This document shows, one piece after another, positions 38,151-47,083 of a stretch of 64,000 nt of DNA. Where the stretch lies: assembly GCF_001613045.1 (NCBI RefSeq), contig NZ_BDBP01000004.1, positions 62,001 through 126,000 on the forward strand, read 5' to 3'. The notes beneath the pieces are model-generated. The model was not told the DNA's origin. It saw only the letters and a program-made list of their open reading frames with translations, and made no database searches. Numbering within the stretch: the first letter of the stretch is position 1; every line of letters starts with the position of its first letter. The DNA comes from Nocardia lijiangensis NBRC 108240 (GTDB taxonomy: Bacteria > Actinomycetota > Actinomycetes > Mycobacteriales > Mycobacteriaceae). Position numbers and translations under genes: made by a program.

Positions 38151-39653
38151 TCGGAACATCGCCTTGGCCGTGCGGAGATGGCGCGGGTGCCGGTCGAAGG
38201 TGGCCAGGTTCATCGGGGCGCGGTAGCGCTTGCGCGCGACGGCGAGCGTCCTGCTGAACTCGCGCAGCCCGTGCTCGCCGTGGCTGTGGCCCTGGCCGTA
38301 CTCGCCGACGCCGCCGATGGGCAGCGCGGGGATGCCGAGGTGGGCGGTGGTCGAGTTGATCGTCACCACGCCGACGCGCAGGGTCTCGGCGAAGTCCTCC
38401 ACGCTGTGTATGTCCCTGGTGAACACCGAGACCGCGACGCCGTTTCCGGTGGCGTTGATGCGCTTGGCCGCCTCCTCGATGTTCGGCACCCGGTTCACGA
38501 TCAGCACCGGCCCGATCGCCTCGCCGGTGACCGCGATGCTCTCCTCGGGCACCTCGGCGAGCACGATCGGCTCGACGTAGGGCTCACGGATCGAATCCAG
38601 TCCGCCGACCACCGCGCGCCCGCCCCTGGCGAGCGCGTCGCGCACCTGCTTGCGCACCACGTCGACCTGAGCTTCCAGAATCATCGGACCGTAGGAGGCG
38701 CGCTTGTCCGCGCCGGGGCGCAGCCGCCGGGCGTGCTCGGCCACCAGATCGAGGAAGTTGTCGTAGACCGAATCCGCGACGTAGGCGCGCTGCAGACCGG
38801 AGGGATTCTGGCCCGCGTTGGCCATCGCCCCGTAGACCGCGGCCTCGGCCGCCTCGTCGAGCTTCGCGTCGACGTGCACCACCATCGCGCCCTTACCGCT
38901 GCGCTCGACCACCACCGGCGTCATGGACTGGGCGCACAGCGAGATCACCTCCCGCGCACCCACTTCGGAGCCCGCGTAGGCGATCTTGTCCAGCTTGGCC
39001 CGGCACAGCGCGGCCGACGTGCCGCCGTCCCCGGTCACCACCTGCAGGACCGGTTGGCTCGGAGCCAGCGCGGCCCAGCTCTCGGCCAGCCACACCCCGA
39101 CACCGGTGGTCAGCTCGTGCGGCTTGAACACCACCGCGTTGCCCGCCGCCATGGCGTAGGCGATCGAACCCATCGGCGTGAAGACCGGGTTGTTCCACGG
39201 CCCGAGCACCCCGACGACGCCGAGCGGCAGATAACCCACCGAGCCTTGCTGATTGCGGCTCAGCCAACTCGAACCGATCCTGCGCCGCCGCAGTGCGCGA
39301 GAAGCGTTGCGCGCGGCCCAATCCAGATTCTCGATCGCCAGCATCACCTCGATTGCCGCATCCGCCTGTGGTTTTCCGGTCTCCTCGGAGACCAGCTCCA
39401 CCAATTCACTTGCCCGCCTTGCGATGCTGCGCTTCCAATCCAGCAGCCATCGCTTGCGGCCACCGAAACCCAAATCAGCCCACCATCTTTCGGCGGCGCG
39501 CGCGGCGCGGACGGTGCGATTCAGCTCGCCCGCCCCCATCACGGCGTAATTTCCGACCACCTCTCCGGTGCGCGGATCATGGGATATCAGCACGCTCGAT
39601 CGGCCCGATCCTCCCGGATGCGCCGCCAAGCGTGGCTGCGCGGACTCGGCCAT
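38127..39653 (-). CDS. Aldehyde-dehydrogenase homologue lacking the catalytic cysteine
   Basis: A 508-residue protein with the ALDH fold: LGVVGVLGPWNNP, the cofactor segment NAVVFKPHELT, the catalytic-Glu region VVVERSGKG (Glu250), and the C-terminal block INSTTAHLGIPALPIGG. The cysteine motif GQxCxxxxR reads GQNPSGLQR, with Pro284 where cysteine should be. The spacing Glu250 to Pro284 is 34 residues, the same as Glu268 to Cys302 in human ALDH2, so the alignment is secure. Normal thiohemiacetal chemistry is not possible; it may be a pseudoenzyme, a binding protein, or use other chemistry. The start at 39653 is chosen for AGAGGT upstream; the frame stays open further 5' without support. Confidence 0.88.
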   Translation of the reverse strand: MAESAQPRLAAHPGGSGRSSVLISHDPRTGEVVGNYAVMGAGELNRTVRAARAAERWWADLGFGGRKRWLLDWKRSIARRASELVELVSEETGKPQADAAIEVMLAIENLDWAARNASRALRRRRIGSSWLSRNQQGSVGYLPLGVVGVLGPWNNPVFTPMGSIAYAMAAGNAVVFKPHELTTGVGVWLAESWAALAPSQPVLQVVTGDGGTSAALCRAKLDKIAYAGSEVGAREVISLCAQSMTPVVVERSGKGAMVVHVDAKLDEAAEAAVYGAMANAGQNPSGLQRAYVADSVYDNFLDLVAEHARRLRPGADKRASYGPMILEAQVDVVRKQVRDALARGGRAVVGGLDSIREPYVEPIVLAEVPEESIAVTGEAIGPVLIVNRVPNIEEAAKRINATGNGVAVSVFTRDIHSVEDFAETLRVGVVTINSTTAHLGIPALPIGGVGEYGQGHSHGEHGLREFSRTLAVARKRYRAPMNLATFDRHPRHLRTAKAMFRLRHGSRG

Positions 39654-40052
39654 GGTTACCTCTTTGCAGTCTCGACCCGCCGTGCTCCCACCCGAATCGA
39701 GCCGACCCCTGACGGACCGGCTCCCAGCGCGGTCCCGCCACAGACGAGTGAGTGCGTGTATGCCCCCGTTTAGCAGACTATGGTCGCCGTCCCCGGCCGA
39801 CAAGGCTGCGTCACCGCCCCTGCACTGCCCTTGCCATGCCTCGACCAGCGTCGATTGTGTGCTGTGGGGGTGAGTGGCTCCGAATGTGATCAATCCCACA
39901 CTTATTCGAGTTCCCATCTGGGTATGGAGTGGTCGCCTGTCCAGGAATCGAGATGCCGGTAACATCACGCCCAGCGGCAGGGATCACCACCCCGACGTAC
40001 TTCGAGTGCGTCCGGCGATCGGATCGCCGCCCCCGCCGATAGTGGAGAGTTG
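39654..40052. other. Intergenic region without a recognisable gene
   Basis: About 400 bp between the divergent ALDH homologue and the Drr-type operon. It is less GC-rich than the flanking genes. It must hold both promoters, and the only clear element is the palindrome at 40013-40029. No convincing ORF or RNA gene was seen. Confidence 0.6.
40013..40029. promoter_or_regulatory. Perfect palindrome upstream of the Drr-type exporter operon
   Basis: CGGCGATC-G-GATCGCCG is an 8+1+8 perfect inverted repeat ending 23 bp before the ATG of the ATPase gene. This is a typical place for a repressor operator. No regulator gene is adjacent. Confidence 0.5.
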
Positions 40053-41057
40053 ATGCCCAGCTTGAACCCAGCAGAATCGCCGGCGCGCCAGCCAGACTTG
40101 GCGGAGCGCGAACCAGCGGTCCGCGTCGAGGACGTCCGCAAGTCGTTCGGCGACGTGCACGCACTGCAAGGGATCAGCTTCACCGTCGAAAAGGCGAGTG
40201 TGCTCGGTATCCTCGGCCCCAACGGTGCGGGCAAGACCACCACGGTCAAGATCCTCTCCACGCTGCTGCGCCCCGATTCGGGCACCGCCGTCGTCGCGGG
40301 CCACGATGTGCGCGAGGACCCCGCGGGGGTGCGGCGCTCGATCATGATGACCGGGCAGTACGCCGCGCTGGACGAAAACCTCTCCGGCCGCGAGAACCTC
40401 GAACTGTTCGGCAGGCTGATGGGCTTGGGCAAGTCCGCCGCGCGCAAGCGCGCCGACACCCTGCTCGAGGAGTTCGATCTGGTGAGCGCGGGCAAGCGCG
40501 CGGTGCGCAACTACTCCGGCGGCATGCGCCGCCGGGTGGACATCGCCTGCGGCCTCGTCGTGCGCCCCGAGGTGGTGTTCCTCGACGAGCCGACCACCGG
40601 TCTGGATCCGCGCAGCCGCCAAGGCGTCTGGGATCTGGTGAGCGTGCTCAAGGATCAGGGCATCACGGTGCTGCTGACCACGCAGTACCTCGAAGAAGCC
40701 GACGTGCTCAGCGACAACATCATCGTCATCGACAAGGGCACGGTCATCGCCGAGGGCACCGCCGAGGAACTCAAGGAGAAGACCGGCGGCAGCTACTGCG
40801 AGGTGGTCCCGCTCGATCCGAAGCAGGTACTGACCGCCGCGTACGCGCTGGGCGATCTGGTGCCCGCCAACGTCACCGCCGAACTCGACGGCGCCGACCG
40901 GCTCTCCTTCCCTGCGCCGCACGGCGCGACCACCCTGTCGGAGGCGCTGCGCAGGCTCGACAGCGCGGGCGTCGCGCTGGCCGACATCGCATTGCGCAGG
41001 CCGTCGCTCGACGACGTCTTCCTCTCGCTCACCGGACACACGGGCGGCCACTCGTGA
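40053..41057 (+). CDS. ABC exporter ATP-binding protein, DrrA family
   Basis: A 334-residue ATPase of the daunorubicin-resistance type, powering export of a lipid or natural product through the two following membrane proteins. Walker A GPNGAGKTT starts at residue 55, the signature YSGGMRRR is near 154, and Walker B VVFLDEPTTGLDP is near 174. The C-terminal extension with ALRRPSLDDVFLSLTG is typical of DrrA-like proteins. The ATG at 40053 follows GGAGAG; the TTG at 40050 is too close to that site. It overlaps the first permease by GTGA, so it is translationally coupled. Exporting the product of the NRPS genes is a reasonable but untested guess. Confidence 0.92.
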   Translation: MPSLNPAESPARQPDLAEREPAVRVEDVRKSFGDVHALQGISFTVEKASVLGILGPNGAGKTTTVKILSTLLRPDSGTAVVAGHDVREDPAGVRRSIMMTGQYAALDENLSGRENLELFGRLMGLGKSAARKRADTLLEEFDLVSAGKRAVRNYSGGMRRRVDIACGLVVRPEVVFLDEPTTGLDPRSRQGVWDLVSVLKDQGITVLLTTQYLEEADVLSDNIIVIDKGTVIAEGTAEELKEKTGGSYCEVVPLDPKQVLTAAYALGDLVPANVTAELDGADRLSFPAPHGATTLSEALRRLDSAGVALADIALRRPSLDDVFLSLTGHTGGHS

Positions 41058-41878
41058 CCGCGAGCGCCACCGAACCGGCCACCTCCGAGGCGGCCCAGCT
41101 CTTCGCCGAACTACCCGTCGCCCGGCCGTCCTCCTTCGCGCAGTGGCGGGCGCTGACCGGCCGCGTGGTGAAGACCATGGCCACCAAGGGCGAGCTGATC
41201 GTCGCCTTCGTGACGCCGCTGGTGTTCACCCTGGGCTTCTATCTGCCGCTGCGCTTCGTGATGAAGCTCCAGGGCATCGACTACGCGCAGTTCGTCATGC
41301 CGATCATCGTGCTGCAGACGATGGCGTTCACCATGCTGTCCAACGCGCAGCTCGCCGCGTTCGAGGCGATGACCGGCCTGAGCTCGCGCCTGCAGACCAT
41401 GCCGATCGGCACGCTGGTGCCGCTCACCTCGCGGATCTGCGCCGGCCTCGTCCGTTCGGTCACCTCGTTGACCGGCGCGCTGCTCTTCGGGTACATGATC
41501 GGTTTCGAGTTCGAAGCCGGGTTCGGCCAGGCCGTGCTGTTCTGCGTGTTCTCGCTGGCCATCGGCACCGTGCTCGCCATCGGCGCGGACGGTCTCGGCA
41601 GCCTCACCAAGAGCCCGGAGCAACTCAGTCAGGCGCTCACCCTGCCGACGTTGATCTTCGGCATGCTGTCCTGCGGGTTCGTGCCGGAAAGCAGCTTCCC
41701 CGAGTGGATCCAGCCGTTCGTGCGCAACCAGCCCATCTCGCAGTTCTCCTTCGCGCTGCGCGACATGGCCGCCGACGGGGTGAGCTGGGGTGTGCTGTGG
41801 GTGCCGCTGACGTGGCTGATCGGGTTGACGGTGGTGTTCATGCCGTTCGCGGTGTGGGCGAGTGTGAGGCGGTCATGA
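41054..41878 (+). CDS. ABC exporter permease, DrrB/ABC-2 type (first)
   Basis: A 274-residue integral membrane protein of the ABC-2 family, the transmembrane half of the exporter. Hydrophobic segments include LIVAFVTPLVFTLGFYLPL, GALLFGYMIGF and VLWVPLTWLIGLTVVFM. The segment FVPESSFPEWIQPFVRNQPISQF matches the conserved ABC-2 region with NQP. The GTG start overlaps the stop of the ATPase gene, and the end overlaps the next gene by ATGA. The tight three-gene layout matches DrrABC systems of mycolata. Confidence 0.9.
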   Translation: MTASATEPATSEAAQLFAELPVARPSSFAQWRALTGRVVKTMATKGELIVAFVTPLVFTLGFYLPLRFVMKLQGIDYAQFVMPIIVLQTMAFTMLSNAQLAAFEAMTGLSSRLQTMPIGTLVPLTSRICAGLVRSVTSLTGALLFGYMIGFEFEAGFGQAVLFCVFSLAIGTVLAIGADGLGSLTKSPEQLSQALTLPTLIFGMLSCGFVPESSFPEWIQPFVRNQPISQFSFALRDMAADGVSWGVLWVPLTWLIGLTVVFMPFAVWASVRRS

Positions 41879-42729
41879 GCGTGACGCAAACGACGGAATC
41901 CGCGGAGAAGGGCACGGAATTCGCGCCGCTGCCGACCGTGACTCCGCGCTCGGAGCAGGCGATCGGCACCTGGGCGCAGCACAGCCTGCTGCAGTGCAAG
42001 CGCCTGCTGATCGGGTGGATGCGCGACCCTGCGACCACCATCCAGACGCTGGTCTATCCGGCGCTGACCCTGCTCATGTTCGACGTCGTGCTCGGCGGGA
42101 CGATCACCAGGAACACCGGCATGGACGCCATCTACGGCCAGGTTCCGCTGATCACCTTGGTGGCGGCCATGTCCGGCGCGGTGGTGAGCGCGCTCGGTTT
42201 CAAGGTGGAGAAGGCCACCGGTCTGCTGAGCCGGTTCTGGACCATGCCGATGAATCGCGCGGCGAGCCTGTCGGGCCGGTTGCTCGCCGAGGCGGTGCGG
42301 GTGCTGATCACGACGCTGTTCGTGCTCGCGGTGGGCATGGCGCTCGGCTTCCGTTTCAATCAGGGACCGCTGGCGGCGATCGCGCTGATCGGCATCCCGG
42401 TGCTGTTCGGCATCGGTTTCGCGGTGCTGTGCACGGCGCTCGCGACCCTCACCGAGGGCGTGCTGCTGGTCAGCCTGATCACGATCGTCAACACGCTGCT
42501 GATGTTCTTCAACACCGGTTTCGTCCCGGTGTTCGCCTACCCCACCTGGCTGCAGGACGTGGTCGGCAACCAGCCGATGAGCACCGCCATCGATGCGATG
42601 CGCGGGCTCTCGGCGGGCGGGCCGGTCGCGGAGCCGCTGCTGAAGACGATCGCGTGGACGGTCGGGTTGGTGGTCGTCTTCGCGGTGCCCGCGGTTCGCG
42701 GTTACCGCAGGGCGGCCGAAACCGCCTGA
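41875..42729 (+). CDS. ABC exporter permease, DrrC/ABC-2 type (second)
   Basis: A 284-residue ABC-2 permease, the second membrane subunit of the operon. It has a cytoplasmic N-terminus of about 45 residues, then segments such as LVYPALTLLMFDVVLGG, LFVLAVGMALGF, and the conserved FVPVFAYPTWLQDVVGNQPMS. It is paralogous to the preceding permease and probably forms a heterodimer with it. The ATG overlaps the upstream stop codon by ATGA. The open frame continues far upstream out of phase with the real start and should not be used. Confidence 0.9.
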   Translation: MSVTQTTESAEKGTEFAPLPTVTPRSEQAIGTWAQHSLLQCKRLLIGWMRDPATTIQTLVYPALTLLMFDVVLGGTITRNTGMDAIYGQVPLITLVAAMSGAVVSALGFKVEKATGLLSRFWTMPMNRAASLSGRLLAEAVRVLITTLFVLAVGMALGFRFNQGPLAAIALIGIPVLFGIGFAVLCTALATLTEGVLLVSLITIVNTLLMFFNTGFVPVFAYPTWLQDVVGNQPMSTAIDAMRGLSAGGPVAEPLLKTIAWTVGLVVVFAVPAVRGYRRAAETA

Positions 42730-42742
42730 TCGGCATCGGGTT

Positions 42743-42773
42743 CGGCGGGCCGGTCCAGATCACCTGCCCGCCG
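42743..42773. terminator. Inverted repeat between convergent permease and lycopene cyclase genes
   Basis: An 8-bp perfect stem (CGGCGGGC with GCCCGCCG) and 15-base loop lie between two convergent genes. It is a plausible bidirectional terminator without a T-tract. Confidence 0.4.
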
Positions 42774-42797
42774 CTCGGCCGGTGCCCGAACCTGTGG

Positions 42798-43994
42798 CTA
42801 GTCGTTCTCGGTCGTCATCGGCTCGCGCGGCCTGCTGAATTCGTGACCGACCCAGCGGTTGCGGTTCGTCCAGCCGACCAGGTCGTAGCGCCAGCGGAAC
42901 GGCCAGGTGTGCGAGACCGTGTTGAACAGCACCGCGCCGAGCGCGGCGTAGTCGTCGTGTGCGGACAGCAGCGCGCGCTGGCCGCGTTCGGATTCGGTGA
43001 AGAACGCCTCGAACATGGCGATCGACTGCTCGGTGGTCAGCCTGCCGAGGCCCCACAGCCCGCGCACGCGCATCCAATAGACCAGCCGCGCCCGCCACGG
43101 CCACAGCGCGTCGATCGGGTCGCGGCCCGTGCGCAGCGCGTCGATCGCGGTGTCGACCAGGGCGAGTGAATCGGCGACGCTGTAGCCGGTGCAGGGGTGC
43201 ATCATGCCGCCGCGCGATCCGAACGGAACCACCCGCGCGGTGCCCTTCTTCGGCGGCGGCTGGTCCAGCGGATAGTGGGCGGCCTCGCTCGGTTCCGCGC
43301 CGGTGAGCCGAATCCCGTGGGCGGCGAGCCGATTCAGCGTCCGCTCGCGCAGCTCGTGCTGCGGCATGCCGCCGCGCAGGCCGAGGCTGGTCTCCTCGAA
43401 GATCACCGTGCCGTCGCCGATCGGGACCGCGTAGAGGAACGACGGCGGTTCATCCGGACCCGCGCCGTTCTCCGGCCGCCAGTCCAGCAGCAGTCCCTCG
43501 CCCGCGCCGACCATCGGTGCGGCGGTCGCCTCGTCGACGAAGATGCCGTGCGCACTGGCCGCCCTGCGCTGGCCGAGAGCGGGCAGCCCCCGGGTGTCGA
43601 ACACCGCCGCGGCCCGTACCACCGCGCCGTCGGCCAGTTCGACCTCGTGCGCGTCGACGCGGGTGGCGCGCCCGGCGATCACCTCCGCGTCGTCGAGCGG
43701 CAGCGCGTCGTAGAGACCTTGCTTGGACAGCACGCAGTAGGGGCGGGGAATGCGGTGCTCGGTCTTGGTCCACACCGTCGGCACCTCGATGCGCGACCCG
43801 ATCGCGCTCGGCGGCAACCACTCCGGCAACTCGTCGACCCAGCAGGAGTAGGTGGGCGGCCAGAGCCGTTCCGGCCGCGGGTCGATCGCGACCACCCGCA
43901 GCCCCGCCCGCATCGCCCGGTGGGCCAGCGCCCGTCCGGTCGGGCCGAGCCCGACGACGCACAGATCGGCCGCCCGGCCCGCACCGTCACTCAT
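42798..43994 (-). CDS. Lycopene cyclase, CrtL-type FAD-dependent protein
   Basis: A 398-residue flavoprotein of the lycopene beta-cyclase family, closing the ends of lycopene in carotenoid synthesis. The N-terminal dinucleotide motif is VVGLGPTGRALAHRA followed by VVAIDPRP. The conserved acidic motif appears as FEETSL, corresponding to the (F/L)EET motif of CrtL enzymes. GGMMHPCTGYSVADSL matches the family's C-terminal FAD-binding block. The ATG at 43994 is preferred; a TTG twelve codons upstream is possible. No other carotenoid gene is in the window, so the pathway partners must lie elsewhere. Confidence 0.85.
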   Translation of the reverse strand: MSDGAGRAADLCVVGLGPTGRALAHRAMRAGLRVVAIDPRPERLWPPTYSCWVDELPEWLPPSAIGSRIEVPTVWTKTEHRIPRPYCVLSKQGLYDALPLDDAEVIAGRATRVDAHEVELADGAVVRAAAVFDTRGLPALGQRRAASAHGIFVDEATAAPMVGAGEGLLLDWRPENGAGPDEPPSFLYAVPIGDGTVIFEETSLGLRGGMPQHELRERTLNRLAAHGIRLTGAEPSEAAHYPLDQPPPKKGTARVVPFGSRGGMMHPCTGYSVADSLALVDTAIDALRTGRDPIDALWPWRARLVYWMRVRGLWGLGRLTTEQSIAMFEAFFTESERGQRALLSAHDDYAALGAVLFNTVSHTWPFRWRYDLVGWTNRNRWVGHEFSRPREPMTTEND

Positions 43995-44078
43995 ATCCGC
44001 ATTCAATCCGCTGCATCGACCCCGGTGCAACCAATCAGGGGCTCACCAGTGTCCAACACCACCGCGCCAGCGAGTCGA

Positions 44079-44555
44079 CTATTTCGGCGTGACCCAGGTC
44101 GTGATGTCGGCGTGCACGACCTCGACTCCGTGCTTGTCGTAGATCGACACCGGCACCACGAGGTCCCGGCCCTCGGTGATCTCCGCGAAGTCCGGAATCT
44201 CCGCCAGCTTCGCCACCGCGCGCAACCCCGTGTCGGCCTTGGCCAGGTACTGCACGTTCATCGCCTTGGGAATCCAGCGGTGCGTAGTCGGCACCGTGGC
44301 CTCGCTGAGCATGCCCATGGCCACCTCGGCCAGGTTGCACGCCGCGATGGCATGGAACGTGCCGAGATGATTGTGGATGCCGAACCACTTCGGCGAGGTC
44401 ACCTCGCACAGCCCCGGCTCCAGCCGCACCACACTGGGCAGCACCGTGCCGAAGTACGGCACCCGAGCCACCATCCCCAGCGAGAACAGCGCGTGCCCCA
44501 GCCGATTGTCCGGCAGCTTCTTCCACCCGCGCAGCGTCGCGGTCTCTGTACCCAT
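44079..44555 (-). CDS. DUF4442 hotdog-fold protein (thioesterase-like)
   Basis: A 158-residue protein resembling DUF4442 members of the hotdog thioesterase superfamily. HNHLGTFHAIAACNLAEVAMG and KAMNVQYLAKADTGLRAVA are the recognisable core blocks. A role in acyl-CoA or lipid metabolism is likely, but the substrate is unknown. The start at 44555 gives a normal family length; longer upstream frames run into the S10 operon leader. A perfect palindrome lies 10 bp upstream of the start, suggesting a dedicated repressor. It is divergent from the ribosomal operon. Confidence 0.82.
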   Translation of the reverse strand: MGTETATLRGWKKLPDNRLGHALFSLGMVARVPYFGTVLPSVVRLEPGLCEVTSPKWFGIHNHLGTFHAIAACNLAEVAMGMLSEATVPTTHRWIPKAMNVQYLAKADTGLRAVAKLAEIPDFAEITEGRDLVVPVSIYDKHGVEVVHADITTWVTPK

Positions 44556-44564
44556 ACCCACGAT

Positions 44565-44580
44565 CTTACTCAAAAGTAAG
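44565..44580. promoter_or_regulatory. Perfect palindrome upstream of the DUF4442 gene
   Basis: CTTACT-CAAA-AGTAAG is a perfect 6-bp inverted repeat with a four-base spacer, 10-25 bp before the start codon. It is A/T-rich in a GC-rich setting. It looks like an operator for a small dimeric repressor. Confidence 0.55.
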
Positions 44581-45091
44581 TTCCGTACTCCAGAGGTTCC
44601 TCGCAGGTTCTTCACACGCCTCGCAGGGGCTGCAACGTCTGCGAGGCGCGCGAATGACCTGCGAAGTCGCGGGATGCGCGGGGGTGATCGGGGTGACAGT
44701 GGGGGCGATTTGAAGTGGGTTGGGGGTCTCGGGCATACTGTTCGGGTTGCCTTGCACGAGGTCGTGCCTGTTTCGGTTGAGACAGGGCGTGAACGGTGAG
44801 GCGAGCAGTACCCAATCGAGTGCTTCGCCGGTTTCCGGTGTGAGTACGTCCGGGACGTTGTTCCGAGCCTGAGATGAAGTTTTCGGTCCGGGCTGAGGAA
44901 TAAGCGGTAGGGCGACACGCCCGACCGCGTGTACCGGAGAACCATGACAGATGAACAGCGGCGAGGATCGGGCGTGCCCGGTCGTGGTCTCCTCTGAGAC
45001 GTCTTTCGTGTGTTCGGGCTGTGCAAATTGAGGGTGGTGCGGAAGCCCGGCTTCCGGATCACGAAGGAAAGCGGAGAAAAGGACACTTAGC
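44581..45091. other. Leader region of the S10 operon, no protein gene
   Basis: About 510 bp between the divergent DUF4442 gene and rpsJ. It holds a sigma-70-like promoter (44710-44739), a 14-bp palindrome just after the expected transcript start (44754-44767) and a small hairpin (GTCTC-CTCT-GAGAC, 44987-45000). The expected leader of about 345 nucleotides is long enough for structural regulation. Confidence 0.6.
44710..44739 (+). promoter_or_regulatory. Predicted S10 operon promoter
   Basis: TTGAAG (44710-44715) and CATACT (44734-44739) are separated by 18 bp and match the -35 and -10 consensus at four of six bases each. Transcription would begin near 44747 and run into rpsJ. Confidence 0.5.
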
Positions 45092-45397
45092 GTGGCGGGA
45101 CAAAAGATCCGCATCAGGCTCAAGGCCTATGACCACGAGGCGATCGATGCGTCTGCGCGCAAGATCGTTGAGACGGTGACCCGTACCGGGGCCCGTGTGG
45201 TCGGCCCGGTGCCGTTGCCGACCGAGAAGAACGTGTACTGCGTCATCCGTTCGCCGCACAAGTACAAGGACTCGCGCGAACACTTCGAGATGCGTACGCA
45301 CAAGCGCCTCATCGACATCCTCGACCCGACGCCGAAGACGGTCGACGCGCTCATGCGCATCGACCTGCCGGCCAGCGTCGACGTCAACATTCAGTGA
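45092..45397 (+). CDS. rpsJ: 30S ribosomal protein S10
   Basis: A 101-residue small-subunit protein and transcription-antitermination partner (NusE). The sequence is canonical: [20 protein letters not shown], then [24 protein letters not shown]. It starts with GTG at 45092 and is the first gene of the operon, behind a long leader. Length and sequence match the family throughout. Confidence 0.99.
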   Translation: MAGQKIRIRLKAYDHEAIDASARKIVETVTRTGARVVGPVPLPTEKNVYCVIRSPHKYKDSREHFEMRTHKRLIDILDPTPKTVDALMRIDLPASVDVNIQ

Positions 45398-45411
45398 CGG
45401 GGACTCGAGAC

Positions 45412-46077
45412 ATGACTGACAACAAGAACCGGCCCGCGGCCGGCATCCTGGGTACCAAGCTCGGCATGACCCAGGTCTTCGACGAGAAGAACCGCGTCGT
45501 CCCGGTCACCGTCGTCAAGGCGGGCCCGAACGTCGTCACCCAGATCCGCACCGTGGAGCGCGACGGCTACAGCGCCGTCCAGGTCGCCTTCGGCGCCATC
45601 GACCCGCGCAAGGTGAACAAGCCGACCTCCGGCCAGTTCGCCAAGGCCGAGGTCACCCCGCGCCGCCACATCGCCGAGATCCGGGTCGCGGACGCCTCCA
45701 CCTTCGAGGTCGGCCAGGAGATCAGCGCCGACGTGTTCGAAGAGGGCGCCTACGTCGACGTCACCGGCACCAGCAAGGGCAAGGGCTTCGCCGGCACCAT
45801 GAAGCGTCACGGCTTCGCCGGTCAGGGTGCCTCGCACGGTGCGCAGGCCGTGCACCGTCGCCCGGGTTCCATCGGTGGCTGCGCCACCCCCGGCCGCGTG
45901 TTCAAGGGCATGCGCATGTCGGGTCGGATGGGTAACGACCGCGTCACCACCCAGAACCTGTCGGTTCACAAGGTGGACGCCGAGAACGGCCTGCTCCTGA
46001 TCAAGGGTGCGATCCCGGGTCGCAAGGGCGGCGTCGTGATCGTCAAGAGCGCCGTGAAGGGTGGTGCGCACGCATGA
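45412..46077 (+). CDS. rplC: 50S ribosomal protein L3
   Basis: A 221-residue large-subunit protein that binds 23S rRNA near the peptidyl transferase centre. Conserved blocks are [32 protein letters not shown] and [17 protein letters not shown] at 45412 is chosen over an earlier in-frame codon at 45394 because the protein then starts at the usual place. It lies 14 bp after rpsJ and overlaps rplD by ATGA. Confidence 0.98.
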   Translation: MTDNKNRPAAGILGTKLGMTQVFDEKNRVVPVTVVKAGPNVVTQIRTVERDGYSAVQVAFGAIDPRKVNKPTSGQFAKAEVTPRRHIAEIRVADASTFEVGQEISADVFEEGAYVDVTGTSKGKGFAGTMKRHGFAGQGASHGAQAVHRRPGSIGGCATPGRVFKGMRMSGRMGNDRVTTQNLSVHKVDAENGLLLIKGAIPGRKGGVVIVKSAVKGGAHA

Positions 46078-46748
46078 CCAGCCTCGAGAAGAAGGCCAAC
46101 CTGACGCTGCCGGTCAAGGAGATCGGTGGCAAGACCAACGGCACCGTCGACCTCCCCGCGGAGATCTTCGACGTGACCGCCAACATCGCGCTGATGCACC
46201 AGGTCGTCGTCGCGCAGCTGGCCGCCGCTCGTCAGGGCACTCACTCCACGAAGACTCGTGGCGAGGTGTCCGGTGGTGGCAAGAAGCCGTACCGCCAGAA
46301 GGGCACCGGCCGCGCCCGTCAGGGCTCGACCCGCGCGCCGCAGTTCGCCGGCGGTGGCACCGTCCACGGCCCGCAGCCGCGCGACTACAGCCAGCGGACC
46401 CCGAAGAAGATGAAGGCCGCCGCCCTGCGTGGCGCCCTGTCGGACCGGGCCCGCAACGAGCGCATCCACGTGGTCACCGAACTGGTCGCGGGTCAGGCCC
46501 CGTCGACCAAGACCGCCAAGAGCTTCCTGGCCGAGCTGTCGGACCGCAAGAAGTTCCTGGTCGTCGTCGGCCGCGAGGACATCGCCGCGTGGAAGAGCGT
46601 GGCGAACCTGCAGAACGTGCAGCCGATCGCCCCGGATCAGCTCAACACCTACGACGTCCTCAACAGCGACGAAGTGGTGTTCAGCGTCGAGGCCCTGAAC
46701 GCTTTCGTTCACGGTCCCGCCGAGGCGGCACAGGAGGAGAGCAAGTGA
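46074..46748 (+). CDS. rplD: 50S ribosomal protein L4
   Basis: A 224-residue large-subunit protein lining the exit tunnel. [31 protein letters not shown] (in parts) is the conserved loop, followed by the C-terminal globular domain. Overlaps with both neighbours (ATGA with rplC, GTGA with rplW) indicate translational coupling. In Escherichia coli L4 represses its own operon through the leader; whether that applies here is unknown. Confidence 0.98.
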   Translation: MTSLEKKANLTLPVKEIGGKTNGTVDLPAEIFDVTANIALMHQVVVAQLAAARQGTHSTKTRGEVSGGGKKPYRQKGTGRARQGSTRAPQFAGGGTVHGPQPRDYSQRTPKKMKAAALRGALSDRARNERIHVVTELVAGQAPSTKTAKSFLAELSDRKKFLVVVGREDIAAWKSVANLQNVQPIAPDQLNTYDVLNSDEVVFSVEALNAFVHGPAEAAQEESK

Positions 46749-47050
46749 CCACCATCGCCGACCCCCGCGACATCCTGCTGGCGCCGGTCATCTCGGAGAA
46801 GTCCTACGGACTGATCGAGGAAGGCACCTACACCTTCGTGGTGCACCCGGACTCCAACAAGACGCAGATCAAGATCGCCGTCGAGAAGGTCTTCGGTGTG
46901 AAGGTCACCAGCGTCAACACCGCCAACCGTCAGGGCAAGCGCAAGCGGACCCGCTTCGGTTACGGCAAGCGCAAGAACACCAAGCGTGCGCTCGTGACCA
47001 TCTCGGCCGACAGCAAGCCCATCGAGATCTTCGGAGGCCCGGTCGCGTAA
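46745..47050 (+). CDS. rplW: 50S ribosomal protein L23
   Basis: A 101-residue protein at the tunnel exit, the docking site for trigger factor and the signal recognition particle. It starts at GTG 46745 overlapping the rplD stop; the open frame further upstream is the out-of-phase rplD sequence. [13 protein letters not shown] and [15 protein letters not shown] are conserved L23 blocks. Confidence 0.97.
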   Translation: MTTIADPRDILLAPVISEKSYGLIEEGTYTFVVHPDSNKTQIKIAVEKVFGVKVTSVNTANRQGKRKRTRFGYGKRKNTKRALVTISADSKPIEIFGGPVA

Positions 47051-47083
47051 GCGGGCGGGAATCCAGAAAGCAGAGAAGAACTC

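Noticed and set aside
38178..39773. Plus-strand open frame of 531 codons opposite the ALDH homologue
   Set aside because: The minus strand encodes a full ALDH fold with conserved blocks in order; the plus frame has none.
44566..45123. Minus-strand 185-codon open frame in the S10 leader
   Set aside because: It crosses the predicted ribosomal promoter, lacks a ribosome-binding site and resembles no protein family.
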